DNA of 64,000 nt, from assembly GCA_026075535.2 (NCBI GenBank), contig AP026546.1, positions 4,402,001 through 4,466,000 of the forward strand, given 5' to 3'. The stretch's first letter is position 1. Each line of letters opens with the position of its first letter. A program made the position numbers and the translations under genes. Below are positions 1 to 10,722 of the stretch, in pieces. The notes beneath the pieces are model-generated. The model was not told the origin of the DNA, searched no databases, and saw only the letters and a list, made by a program, of their open reading frames with translations. The DNA is from Tricholoma matsutake. Its lineage: Eukaryota > Basidiomycota > Agaricomycetes > Agaricales > Tricholomataceae.

Positions 1-340
1 TAGGGTCATCCCCCGCATTCATTGTCGTTGTGGTTGCCCTGCATTCGTTGTGGTTGTCGCTGCCATTTGTTGTCGTGTTGTTGCACCCCCCCTGATGCCA
101 CGTCGGCATCCCCACCATTGTTCCCCATCATCGTCGTCCCTGTTGTCCATCATCCCTGCATTCGTCATCCTCCCCATTCGCTGTCCCTGTTATACATTGT
201 CCCCAGTCATTTGTGTTTGCGTTGTTGTTTGATGTCCCCCTGTTCCATCTTCATGCTGTCGTTTGTTACCCCCACCCATCTGTGTTGTCAGTCAGCACCA
301 CCATCACCCCCTACGAGCAGTGGCTCGCAGGCGGGGTGGC
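1..340. repeat. low-complexity GTTGTTG/CCCCATT-rich DNA
   Basis: This is simple-sequence-like DNA built from TTG, GTC and CCCCAT words. It has long frames on both strands but no recognisable protein. It ends in a short hairpin (314-327, stem CGAGC/GCTCG). It resembles the 59,040-60,010 block in reverse orientation and is best read as a dispersed low-complexity repeat. Confidence 0.6.
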
Positions 341-766
341 TATAAGGGCAACCTAAGCCTCTAGCAAAGGGAAATCCAAAGTTAAAATTATACTACATAA
401 TACAGGCATTGGGGACACACCTAGCAAAGGGAAATCCGAAGAGAAAACTCTAAGGATCCCCTTGCTGATGCCCAGTATATGTGAAGATGACAAAAATCAA
501 ATATAATCTAAAAATAGAAAAAGGCGGAGATAGGCGGATCAAGGCCGCCGAATGACATCATACCAAGGGGTATGTGTCAGAAGGGGTACTCCGCCTCTAA
601 ATATAAAAGTGTCAACATGTACAAACATGATAGCAAGGGAAAATTAGTAATAAAATCTGGAAAAATCATAGAAAATGAAGAATAGAAGGAAATGAGGTGG
701 GGAAAAATATAGGACAAACATAAAAAATAGGAAAAACACACAGGGCACCCCCCTAGTCCCCTTACA
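341..766 (-). mobile_element. solo LTR of the A/C/E chromovirus family
   Basis: On the minus strand this 426-bp sequence starts TGTAAGGGGACTAGG and ends in TTGCCCTTATA, matching the LTRs of elements A, C and E. It is flanked by a perfect 5-bp target duplication GTGGC (336-340 and 767-771), and no internal element sequence follows. It is therefore a solo LTR left by LTR-LTR recombination after a full insertion. It is the long LTR form, with two CTAGCAAAGGGAAATCC boxes. Confidence 0.93.
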
Positions 767-1260
767 GTGGCGGCGCTATGTGACATGGCATTTGTGTGGC
801 GTTGTTGTCAAGAAACGGGGCCCGTTGTGGCCCTGTGAGCAGATGCTCACAGCAGTGGCATAGGGCCAGGGAATGGTGATGGAGGGGGTGTACTTGGGGG
901 CCACGCAATGTTGTTATCAACAGGAAAAACATAAAAAGAAAAAGAAAGTTAGTTCATAGTAAGAAATGAATCATAAAAAACATACCATATGGCCCAAACA
1001 ACATTCGTCGTCGTTTGGGCCCGCGGGGGTGGTGATGACGACACATCCATGTTGTTGTTGTTGTCGCTGTTGGCATCGGCTGGCATTGGCGGTGGCATTG
1101 CGTCGTGGGAGCATGGGGTGGTGGGCCCAACGTCATCATCAAAAGGTTAGAATCTGAAAAGAAAGAGTATTAGTTAGCCAAAAAGAATGATTTAAGAATG
1201 AAAAAAACATACCTGAGGGCCCAAACAACGACTAGTGTGTCGTCTGGGCCCACTTTCTAG
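767..1260 (-). repeat. low-complexity block with two GGCCCAAAC hairpins and intron-like segment
   Basis: This is trinucleotide-rich DNA. It holds two imperfect inverted repeats (991-1021 and 1217-1251) whose arms are GGGCCCAAACAAC-like. On the minus strand each hairpin is followed 4-5 nt later by a splice-donor-like GTATGT and a T-rich tract. The second copy makes a complete 59-bp intron-like segment (1154-1212: GTATGT, GGCTAACTAAT branch site, TTTTCAG). A palindrome GTGAGCA-GA-TGCTCAC is at 835-850. No protein was recognised. Confidence 0.5.
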
Positions 1261-1805
1261 TAATCCAGCACAGTATTTTGAGGTAGGAGGTGTAGATGGT
1301 AGGGATGACACGGCGTTGTGGGTCATTCATAGTCATGGGAGTTGTTTAGAAAGTGGTGCCACTTTCTTTTTGGGGAGCACAAGCACAACCAAATGGTCTG
1401 TGCACAGCCATGTGGTATATAAGGACTTGTGAAACAAGCTCTTTTTGCCCTGGGTTCACATTGCCCTTTTGTATACCATAAATATACGTACAAGTAGACT
1501 ACATTAGTTATATTTTTTCAAATACAGTACATAAATTTACTTAAGTAGTATGGGATATGTAGAACTGTAAGAAGACTGGTTGCAACTGATTGCAACCAGT
1601 TTTCGAATGGTTTTCAAGTATTCTGAAATAGAGGCAACTGGCAACCCAACTGCCCCCTGAAACCAAGCAACCGCAACCAATGGTTTGGTTGCATTCGGTT
1701 GGGTTTGGTTAGGTTGCAGTTTTTTTTCCAGTCCATTGGACCAGACCTTTAAACACTAACTAGTATGATACTTGGAACCAGCACAGAAGTGGTTCTCAAA
1801 GAGAA
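1261..1805. other. no gene seen; GGTTGCA-rich hairpin segment
   Basis: There is no convincing coding sequence. Bases 1575-1600 form a perfect 11-bp inverted repeat, ACTGGTTGCAA / TTGCAACCAGT, with a 4-nt loop. About 1620-1720 repeats GGTTGC and CAACC words, including a second 8-bp palindrome. The last bases run into the gag relic downstream. Confidence 0.5.
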
Positions 1806-1912
1806 CCAGTGACGAAGAACCCTGATACCTCGACGAAGAGGACTTTAGATCCCTCAATACAGAAGAAACTCCAGAACAAGACCCATTCTCCTTATCCGAC
1901 GACAACGCCAAC

Positions 1913-2764
1913 ATGTCTACTGAACCCACCACATCGACCAAGGAGATCAGAATATGAACCCCCTCCGACTTCACAGGGGACCGAACTAGAACTGTGAAGT
2001 TCTTACAAGAAGTGAAACTCTATTTGAGAGTGAACCATGGAATCTATGACACCGATGAGAAGAAGATCATCTTTGCATTGTCCTTCATGAACAGAGGAAC
2101 CGCTGCGCCCTGGGCACAGACTTGGGCAGAGAAGGAAGACCTAGGAACCTGGTCTACCTTTGAAGCAATGCTCAAGACAGTGTTCACACTGATTGACAAA
2201 GCTGGCAGAGCCAGGACAGAGATGAAAACATTGAAGCAGGGACAGGACCTGGAGGACTACATAGCGCAGTTCCAAATCCTGCGAGAGAAGGCAGGAATCA
2301 ATGATGACACCGCCCTCATTGAACTCTTCATGGATGGGCTGAACCCCAAGCTCCTTGAAAGAGTTTTCAATATGGAAACGATCCCAACAACCTTGGAAGG
2401 AATGATCAATGCTGCCTCCAAGTACGATGGACAGTGGAGGAGAGCAAAAGCCATAACAGGAAAGCTGCAGGAGGCTTTGACAAGGAAGCTACCAAGCTCT
2501 AGAGCAAAGGAGACCCCACTTGAAATCAACTGACTCTCCTATCAGGAGAGGATTGAACACATGAAGAAAGGGCTGTGCTTTGTGTGCCACCAGCCCAGAC
2601 ACAGAGCAACTGAACACAAGAAAGGGGAAAAGAGGACCGAGGACCAGCCATCCCCAAAGAATAAAGGAAAGTAAGCCTACTCAAGGATCCGAGCGATTGT
2701 AGAAGAACTAGATGAAGAAGAAAAGAAAGAAGCTCTCACCGCAATTGAGGACGAGGGTTTTTAA
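1913..2764 (+). pseudogene. gypsy gag relic (family F)
   Basis: The ATG at 1913 opens a retrotransposon gag frame (Retrotrans_gag type). Its core, about 1,960-2,500, contains the LYL, FALSFM and DLEDYIAQF-type segments. A zinc-knuckle-like CFVCHQPRHRATEH follows at about 2,577-2,620, where the last Cys of CCHC is replaced by His. In-frame stops lie at 1955 (TGA), 2531 (TGA) and 2672 (TAA). The original gag frame ends at TAA 2762-2764, after an acidic Glu-rich tail. The same frame stays open upstream to about 1,806 apart from one TGA. Gag would form the cytoplasmic virus-like particle. The copy cannot make a full product without readthrough. Confidence 0.75.
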
Positions 2765-2794
2765 AGAGGTGGCCTGCCTCGATGCCAGGTACCA
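2755..2794 (+). promoter_or_regulatory. candidate -1 frameshift signal between gag and protease (family F)
   Basis: The slippery heptamer G GGT TTT (2755-2761) is in the gag frame and is followed directly by the gag stop TAA. A -1 slip enters exactly the open protease frame (next codon at 2761). After an 8-nt spacer a hairpin can form: TGG+CCTG (2770-2776) pairs with CAGG (2786-2789) and CCA (2792-2794), with a 2-nt bulge. GGGUUUU is a known natural slippery site, for example in luteovirids. Function here is inferred. Confidence 0.55.
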
Positions 2795-3735
2795 CCGAAC
2801 TTTCTGTCTGCTCTGTACTACTAGCCACTTTGAAAAATCAATCTATGCATTTAGATGTCAAAGTGGCAGGGACAGGCAAAGGAAAAGACATCGAAACCAA
2901 AGCCCTACTCGACTCAGGAGCGGGAGGGATATTCATGAGCCATGAATTCGCAGAAAGCAGTGGATTCAAATTGCACCCCCTGGAGAAGATAATCAGAGTC
3001 AAGAACGTGGATGGAACCCCAAACAAGAGGGGGGAAATCTCCCACTATGCCAGAGGACTCTTAACGATCAATGGAAGGACTTTCCCAACAACATTCCTCA
3101 TTGCAGGATTGGGAAGCGAATCAATCATCCTAGGTCTACCATGGCTCAGAAGAATCAACCCAGTGATTGACTGGAAGATCGGAACCTTCCAGTTCAGAAC
3201 GAAGGACGAGACTTACCCAGAGTTCTCATATGGGAAAGGAAGAACCCTTATTGGAAGGGTGCAAACTGAGAAACCCAACAAAGGGTACCTATCATGGTGC
3301 CAGAGGGGAACCGAAAAGAAGAAGGACCCCTTAGACATGACGAAAGAAGAGCGACAGGCATGGTGCTGAAAGATTGTTGCCAAAGGACAAGAAAAGCTTG
3401 CCCTTAAGAAGAAGACTGCCGAGGAAGAACAAGCACGATGGAAAAGGGTGGCCACCAGAGAGCTGGAGAAACTGGCTGCCAGGAAAGAAGAAGGACGACT
3501 GGCAGTAGCCCAAATAGTCGTGAAAGAGAGGGAAAAAGCAGCCCTGAAAAGCAAGAAAGAAGAGCTGGCAAAAGAAGAACACCAAGAGCTATGCTGAAGA
3601 GTTGTCACCAAGGCAAAACTGATGGGAGGAGTCCTCCATGAAGAACCAAGAAGAAGCAACATGCCCGTCAAGATGAGAAAAGCGACGATCGAAGAAATCA
3701 ATGACGAAGAGATCGTGAAGCTTCAATTTATAGTT
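2761..3735 (+). pseudogene. gypsy aspartic protease relic (family F)
   Basis: This is the protease frame reached from gag by a -1 shift. The catalytic motif LLDSGAGGIF sits at about 2,908-2,937. The flap-like and C-terminal segments (NVDGTPNKRG; IILGLPWL at about 3,127-3,150; INPVIDW) are typical of Ty3/gypsy retropepsins that process Gag-Pol. The frame continues as a Lys/Glu-rich linker with TGA stops at about 3,367 and 3,595, then decays. No RT motif follows, so the element is truncated here. Confidence 0.75.
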
Positions 3736-4850
3736 TGAGATTTGACCAAGCCAACATCTCTTCACGCAATGCGTACATCATGCGCTAAATCATGTTTTGG
3801 TGCTTCCTCGGCTTTTGTGCTGACAGGTCTGCTTCCAAAGAGATGGAATGGTACTGGGTTTTTCATTTATCTTTTTTTAGTTGTTACTTGATATCAAATT
3901 AATGAGACTCAGTGATGATCTGGCAGATGGCCCAGGAACTCCTTCTTGGCTAGCAAACATCTGACTCGATGGGTCTAGCAACTGGACAGTAGGGTTGGGA
4001 GGCTTTGTTCAGGTGCTCTCCACACTTGCTGGGGGCACAGGCTGCATAATGACAATAGAGAGCCTCAAAGATAGCCACTCCCCGAGTCATTCCCACTTGC
4101 AAAACCCTGAGATGAAGATTCAGCAGTGCCATCATCCGAAGACTTCTCGCATGAACAAACACCCTTCTTGGACTTCCACATCACACTCTATATTTGAAGA
4201 ATTCTTTCCCTTTTTTATTCTACTGTTTCTGGTTGCTCAGACTGTTGGCACGAGAGAACATGCATGATCAGTTTTCGCTTTGTAACTACGAATGATTGTA
4301 TATAGGTTTCTCCCCACCTTTCGAATGGGACAGTCCGATTTTGACTTGATTATTATGTTCCCCTCTAAGTTTCTCTCTCAAGTCCCTCAAGTCCTCAAGA
4401 TTTCTGCACACTAAGGTGCAGAGTATAAGTTAAGTACTCAAGTTCACAGGACTCCCAGTCAAGTTTGTCCAGGTCCTCCCATACTTCCATTGCTACAAGT
4501 CATATACAAAGTAAAGTGGTTCATTTTGATACCTTTCAGACTGATTCTCGAGCCATCCTTCTCTCAACATGACCAATTTTCTCTTTCGACAACGTGGACA
4601 CATGACTTAATAGATTGCCTACATGTCCATCACCCAGTACTTCTCCTAGTGTGTGTGCCACAATGGGCCAGGACTCGCATCCCATTTACCTTACATCCAC
4701 TACCTAAAAGGGCTGACGGAACAAGCACCTTGCTTTCTCCCTCCCTTTCTAGTGCTCGCTTACTTGACCTCTTGCGACTTGACCACTTGGTCAACGGATT
4801 ACCAGCAGACCTTATGCCCTGCCACACCGTTGTGGTTGCTTACTTGTCAT
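3736..4850. other. no gene recognised
   Basis: This is A/T-moderate sequence with short frames on both strands. None shows a known motif, codon continuity or intron structure that I could support. It may contain decayed repeat DNA. Confidence 0.4.
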
Positions 4851-5540
4851 CCTCACTCCCTGTTTCCACCCTGCAAGCAGTTGCTCACGGCGATGGTTGG
4901 GGGTGCTATGGTGGTGGTTGGATCATCCTATAGTTTGGAATTAGACATGTCATGAGTAATCAACAAGGTCAGATGATCACTCACCTGACCAAAATCCAGG
5001 TACTGGCATACCTGCACATACCCATAACACCGTGGAAAAGGGTACGGTGTTGCCCGGGTATGGCAATCCCATACCCATACCCATGCCATGCCCTAACCAC
5101 AAAACCCTCCACTTGCATTTGAAGTGAGGGATCATCATCATCATCATTGCCCAGATCATAAGAACCACTCACATTTGTGGTGAGGGAGGGGGTCATCATT
5201 GTCATCATTGCCCAGAACAGAAAACCCCCCACTCACATTTGCAGTGTGGGAGGGGGTCATTGTTGTTGTTGCCCAGAACAGCAGAATCCCCCCTGCTCAC
5301 ATTTGCAGCAAGGGAGGGGGTCATTGTTGTTGTTTTCATTGATGGTCATTAGCACTCACTATCCACCCTGCGAGCAGTGGCTCACAGCAGTGGCGACAGG
5401 TGCTGGGTTGTTGTGGTCCCTTGTCATTCCTGTCACTTGTAGTCACCCAGAATAGAATCAGAAACACCTCCACTTGTGTTTGCAGTGAGGGAGGTGGTGG
5501 TGGCTGTAGTTGCCCAGAGTATCATTGATAGGCATTGGCA
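4851..5540. repeat. hairpin-rich satellite-like DNA with CCCAC...GTGGG modules
   Basis: Repeated modules are separated by CATCATTG/TTGTTGTTGCCCAGA linkers. They pair a CCCCCCACTCAC-like arm with a GTGTGGGAGGGGG-like arm around ATTTGCA (for example about 5,226-5,258, 5,284-5,322 and 5,463-5,500). Bases 5040-5090 carry a CCCATACCCATACCC tract. Palindromic AGCAGTTGCTCAC-like boxes occur at 4,873-4,888 and 5,370-5,385. There is no coding signal. Confidence 0.6.
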
Positions 5541-5665
5541 TGGGTTGGGGTAACCCATGCGGGTCACAGCTATGGGTATCTCCGGGTATGGGTATGTGTC
5601 ACACTTTTGTCACCTGTGACCTGCACTTAACCCACCTTCTGTACGAGTATGTTTTTGGTTGCTCT

Positions 5666-6135
5666 AGATCTTAGTAAGTCCTGATCTGTTTCATATGATC
5701 TTAGGCTTATTCTGACTCTATTTAGGTGTCGTTTGATGGTCCTGATTAGATGAGAGGCCAGCGCTTACTCGTTCTTTGGCAACAACTACATCTTTGTTAG
5801 TAGAGGCTTGATATAAATACTTGAGATCTTAGTAAGTTCTCATCTGTTTGATATGATCTTAGGCTTATTCCAACTCCATTTAGGTGTCGTTTGAAGGTCC
5901 CGATTAGACGAGAGGATGGCACCTATCCATTCTTTCACAACAATCTTTGTTAGTAGGGGGGCTTGAAATGAATACTTGAGATCTTAGTAATTTCTTATTT
6001 GTTTCATATGATGTTAGGCTTATTCTGACTCTATTTAGATGTTGTTTGAAGCTCCCGATTAGATGAGAGACCAGCACTTACTCGTTAATTCACAACAATC
6101 ACATCTTTGTCAGTAGGGGCTGATATGAGTAGTAA
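5666..6135 (+). repeat. three tandem ~157-bp repeats
   Basis: Units begin AGATCTTAGTAA at 5666, 5824 and 5979 (periods 158 and 155 bp). Each contains CATATGATCTTAGGCTTATTC, TTTAGGTGTCGTTTGA and a GATTAGATGAGAGG-like core. A partial single copy of the same unit lies at about 20,505-20,610, so the unit is dispersed as well as tandem. Confidence 0.8.
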
Positions 6136-6834
6136 GTTCTCATCTGTTTTACTTCAGTAAACAAGGATTTTAGTTTCCATCGGTTTCTCACCTCAGGAAA
6201 CCAAAAAAACAAGAGAAAACTGGGAAACTGGGCCACTGGGAAACCCATGTCCTGTTTCCCAGAAACTGAAATCTAATGCTTTGTTTATTTTGAGCACTTG
6301 TATGTAATTGTAAATAACAATAACTGGGGCACACCCAGAAATTTATTGATGTTGCCAGCAGTGTTTATATACCTGTGAGAGTGCACAGACCATTTGGCAA
6401 TGTTTGGCATCCAATGGGTACATAAACCCTCCCACAATGCCCCAATTTCCTCCAGTTTGGACCATTTTTATTCAGTAATGTAATACAAATGTAGGTTATG
6501 CATTACTAAGGCATGACTCAGGTATGGGTAACACTGTGTGTTTCCACTTATGGGTACACATGGGTATGGGTATGGGTTTGGATTTCTGTACCCGAGGCAA
6601 AACCGCACCCATACCCACAGTTTTACAGGTTTAGTCAGTACCATACCTGAGGTCCGATCATCAGGTCATGTGCTGACTTTGTTGATCAACATCAACAATT
6701 CTCACACTTTTCCCACCACCACTCTCTGCCTCCACACCTCTGGGCAACAACCAACACCTCTGGATGACAATAATAGCCCCCTCTCATCAACAACGGCCCC
6801 CTCTTGTCAACAACAGCCCCCTCTAGTCAACAAT
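6136..6834. repeat. GTTTCC-rich segment and TATGGG tract
   Basis: Bases 6165-6275 are dense in GGAAAC/GTTTCC words (GGGAAACTGGG against TTTCCCAG) and can fold back. A related stretch lies at 20,405-20,480. Bases 6545-6575 hold a GGGTATGGGTATGGG microsatellite. There is no gene. Confidence 0.5.
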
Positions 6835-7358
6835 GGCTGTGGCATCACTGCCACCACCCCCTCACTCACAAATGTGAGTCGGGGGTGTTTCTGGGTTTGT
6901 TTCACTCGGGAGCGCTGCCACATCATGACTACCACCCCCTCTCACTCGCAAACATGAGGTGGGGGTGTTTCTTGGTCTGTTTCTCTCACAACAGCTGCAA
7001 CGTCGCCTCCACCACCCCCCCTCACTCACAAATGTGAGGTGGGGGTAGTTCTCTGTTCGTTTCACTTGGGAATGCCGCCACATCACCACTACCACCCCCT
7101 CTCACTCGCAAATGTGAGTTGGGGGTGGTTCTTTGTCTGTTTCTCTCACAATGGCTGCCATGTCATGACTACCACCCCCTCTCACTCGCAAACATGAGGT
7201 GGGGGTGTTTCTTGGTCTGTTTCTCTTGCAACAGCCACCACATCACCTCCACCACCCCCCCTCGCTCACAAACACAAGTTGGGGGTAGTTTCTAACTCAC
7301 AACGGCTGGTACATCACTGCTACCACCCCCCTCACTCACAATCGCGAGTTGGGGGTGG
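6835..7358 (+). repeat. ~80-bp tandem repeats, each with a hairpin
   Basis: About six and a half units of roughly 80 bp each carry an inverted repeat of the form CACCCCC-TCACTCACA-AA-TGTGAGT-GGGGGTG. The arms vary between units but mostly keep pairing (ACTCACA/TGTGAGT, CACTCGC/..GAGT). Units alternate short linkers ending in GGTCTGTTTCTCTC or GTTTCACT. Element A inserted at the end of the array, using GGTGG (7354-7358) as its target. Confidence 0.75.
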
Positions 7359-7781
7359 TATAAGGGCAACCTCAGCCTCTAGCAAAGGGAAATCCAAAAT
7401 TAAAATTATGCTACATAATACAGGGATTGGGGGCGCACCTAGCAAAGGGAAATCCGAAGAGAAAACTCTAAAGATCCCTTTGCCAGTGCCCAGTATATGT
7501 GAAAACTGCAAAAATCAAATAATAACTAAAAATAGAAAAGGTGGAGATAGGCTGATCAAGGCCACCGCATGATGTAATACCAAGGGGTAGATGTCGGAAG
7601 GGTACTCCGTCTCTAAATATAAAACTGTCAACATGCACAAATGTGATAGAAAGGGAAATTAGTAATAAAATAAGGGAAAAATCATAGAAAATAAAGAATA
7701 GAAGGAAACAAGGCGAGAAAAAATATAGGACAAACATAAAAAATAGTAGAAACACGTGGGACACCCTCTAGTCCCCTTACA
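7359..7781 (-). repeat. 3' LTR of element A
   Basis: This is the long-form LTR (423 bp) with two CTAGCAAAGGGAAATCC boxes. It is followed inward by the polypurine tract of the element (minus strand AGAGGGGGGGCGA, just beyond 7781). Confidence 0.9.
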
Positions 7782-7792
7782 TCGCCCCCCCT

Positions 7793-9904
7793 CTAAGATG
7801 CATCGCCCCGATGCATTCGAAATCACATATGACCAAAGTCACTGACTTGAATGTGACATGGTGCAGCAGTGTGCCGTTGGTGGAACTCCTTGACCAACCG
7901 AGGGGCATTCACATTGGACTCCTCGACCCATGAGTTCTCCTCATACCCATAACCCTTCCAGTGTACCAAATACTGGAGCTTCCCTCAACATAACCAGCTG
8001 TCCAAGATTGACTCGACTTCATACTGGGGTTCTCCCTCCACGACTGTAGGTGGCGGTGGTGGTCATGAACGGCGTCCTGGAAAAGGATCTGAGGGAGCTG
8101 GAAGGAGTTTCACAACGTGGAAGACTGGGTGAAGTCTAGACATGGAGGCTGGGAGGCGTAGATGATAGGCATGTGTTCCAATGCACTTGACAATGGGGAA
8201 AGGTCCCAGGAAGCGATGGGAGAGTTTTTTGGATGGACGGGTAGTGGAGATGTCACTGGAGTCAAGATAAACTCAATCACCAACCTTGTACTGCAGCGTT
8301 GGAGAGTGGCGTTGATTGTAGAAATGTGCCATGTTGTCCTTTGCCTTCACCAAGGCCGCCTTCGCTTCCTCCAAACTGTCCCTCATGTGTTCTGTGAACT
8401 CATTCACTGTCTCAATATGTGAGGGGGCTTGGTGAGGTTTGAATCCCATGCGTGGATGCCATCCAGTGTCCAAGAAGAAGGGGGTTTGTTGAGTGGAAGC
8501 ATGGACATGATTGTTGTATCCGAACTCAGCCAGGGGAAGGAGATTGTCCCAATCGTCCTGGCATTCATTGACAAAGACATGGATGTACTGCTCCAACTCC
8601 TGGTTGACTCATTTGGTCTGGCCATCAGTTTGTGGGTGATAAGCGGTCAAAGCAAGGAGTTTGATACCCAGAAGTCGGTACAGCTCACGAGTGAACTCTG
8701 CTACAAACTGAGGGCCACAGTCGGAAAGGAAGGCGCCAGGGAGTCCATGTAATTTCCAGACATGGTGAAGATAGAGGCGGGCGGCACCCAGGGCACTGAC
8801 AGTGGTGTGAGTGGGAATGAAGTGAGTGTGTTTCCCTGCGGAATCAACTCTGCACATCACCGCATCAAACCCGTTCGACTCTGGCAACTCCACCACAAAG
8901 TCGACACTGACAACATCCCAATGACTTTCTGGGACAGGGAGAGGGTGTAGCTCACCAATGGGTTTGCGATGAGGAATCTTGGTGCGTAAGCAAAGGTCAC
9001 AAGTATGACAATACTGACCAATGAGCCGTGACATCTGCAGCCACCAATAATTCTGTGAGGTGAGCTCCAAGGTCTTCCAGCATCCAGGGTGACCAGCAAT
9101 CCATGAGTTGTGGTGTTGGGATATGATACGTTGATGAAGGTCTGGGTCGTTGGGTACGTAGATGCGATCCTGGAAATACAACAAGTCCTCCTTTTCAGCC
9201 CACTCTGCTGCACGTAAGGAGAGGGTAGATCCCTTCCTCAGTTCCTTAACAGCTCAGGCCACGACATCCTCCTGTAAACCACTATGGTTCACGCAACGGA
9301 TGTCACATAGGATGTCCTGCTCCTTGCCCTGGGGTGCAATACCTTCCAATGCCTGGATCGTAAACAGGTTTGGCTGCAACAACACAATGTCTTGATTGTC
9401 GTCACCACCATCCCCGTGATCCGCACATCAGGAGAGGGCATTGGTCTTCCCCATGCTGCGACCTGGACGGTGGTGCAAGGAGAAGTCGAACCTGGATAGA
9501 TACAGGGACCAACGAGCTTGACAACAGTTCAATTTCTTGGCCGTCATAAAGTACTCAAGATTCTTGTGATCCATCCAAATTTCCACCTTGTGTAGGGCAC
9601 CCTCAAGGAAGTGTCACCACTCCTCAAGCGCATGCATTATCGCCAACATCTCCTTGTCATGGATCTCATAGTTTCATTCCACAGCACTAAGGCTTTTGGA
9701 GTAGAACGCAACAGGATGCCACTTCTGGTCCTCCAGAGACTTCTGAGACAACATGGCACCCGTTGCAAAGTCAGAACTGTCAGCTTCTACACGAAAAGGG
9801 CACAAATCGTCAGCAAAGGTAAGGATGGGAGCAGAAGTGACCATCTCTTTAAGCTATTTCAAACACCTCCTGCTGTGCATTGTCCCACCGCCATGCCTCC
9901 TTGC
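7793..9904 (-). pseudogene. element A pol, C-terminal part (RNase H, integrase, chromodomain)
   Basis: Read on the minus strand, this holds RNase H (about 9,240-9,900), the integrase zinc region and DDE core (about 8,600-9,180, with VDFVVELPES, HFIPTHT and HPQTDGQT) and a C-terminal chromodomain (about 7,880-8,060, with YLVHWKGYGYEENSWVEES). The chromodomain is the mark of chromoviruses and is thought to guide integration to modified chromatin. Numerous stops and frameshifts break the frame. The upstream part of pol is separated by the solo LTR at 9905. Confidence 0.88.
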
Positions 9905-10330
9905 TGTAAGGGTACTAGGGGGGTGCCCTGTGTGTTTTTCCTATTTTTTATGTTCATCCTATATTTTTCCCCACCTCACTTCCTTCTATTCTTCATTTTC
10001 TATGATTTTTCCGGATTTTATTACTAATTTTCCCTTGCTATCATGTTTGTATATGTTGACACTTTTATATTTAGAGGCGGAGTACCCCTTCCGACACATA
10101 CCCCTTGGTATGATGTCATTCGGCGGCCTTGATCCGCCTATCTCCGCCTTTTTCTATTTTTAGGTTATATTTGATTTTTGTTGTCTTCACATATACTGGG
10201 CATCAGCAAGGGGATCCTTAGAGTTTTCTCTTCGGATTTCCCTTTGCTAGGTGTGTCCCCAATGCCTGTATTATGTAGTATAATTTTAACTTCAGATTTC
10301 CCTTTGCTAGAGGCTTAGGTTGCCCTTATA
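9905..10330 (+). mobile_element. solo LTR nested in element A
   Basis: This is a 426-bp LTR of the same family in plus orientation (TGTAAGGGTACTAGGG to CCCTTATA), flanked by the 5-bp duplication CTTGC (9900-9904 and 10331-10335). It interrupts the RT/RNase H boundary of element A pol. Its internal region was lost by recombination between LTRs. Confidence 0.93.
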
Positions 10331-10722
10331 CTTGCCAGTCAAGTCAAACAGTGGTCATGCAAGATGTGAGAAATCCTTGATAAAACACTGGTAGAAATTG
10401 ATGAAGCCTAAAAAGGACTGCACCTCTTTCTTGTTCGTGGGCATCGGCCATGCCGTGACCCCATTCACCTTGACTGGATCCATCTCTACCTGGCCCTCCG
10501 AGATAATCAGGCTGAGGTACTCAATCTTGGTCTTCTCAAACTCGCACTTGTCCTGGCGAAGGTAGAGTTTGTACTGTCGAAGTCAGTCCAAGATGAGGCG
10601 CGTAATGCGATGATGCTCTTCCACTGTGCAAGTGAAGATGAGGATATCATCAAGGTAGATACAGATGACACCCTCGAGGATGAGGTCATGGAAGATGTCG
10701 TTCATCATGGTCTGGAAGGTGG
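10331..10722 (-). pseudogene. element A pol, central RT segment
   Basis: This minus-strand RT segment lies between the solo LTR and element B. The YLDD catalytic box ([11 protein letters not shown]) is at about 10,620-10,670, followed by the thumb region. It joins 17,171-18,570 upstream and 7,793-9,900 downstream once the nested insertions are removed. Confidence 0.85.

Larger units (their letters stand above)
1806..3735 (+). mobile_element. Ty3/gypsy relic (family F), gag-protease part only
   Basis: A gag frame and an aspartic protease frame follow each other, with no reverse transcriptase or integrase and no LTR that I could find on either side. Coding similarity continues in a Lys/Glu-rich stretch after the protease to about 3,735 and then stops. 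It is a truncated member of a family different from A/C/E and from B. Most in-frame stops are TGA where CGA would restore the reading frame. Confidence 0.75.

Noticed and set aside
22..345. 107-codon plus-strand frame rich in Cys, His, Pro and Ser
   Set aside because: It is a translation of low-complexity DNA with no motif and is cut by the solo LTR. Both strands are equally open.
6545..6575. Telomere repeat
   Set aside because: The unit is TATGGG, short and interstitial, not the fungal TTAGGG array.
6835..7353. CRISPR array
   Set aside because: Units are tandem with imperfect repeats and no unique spacers, in a eukaryotic context.
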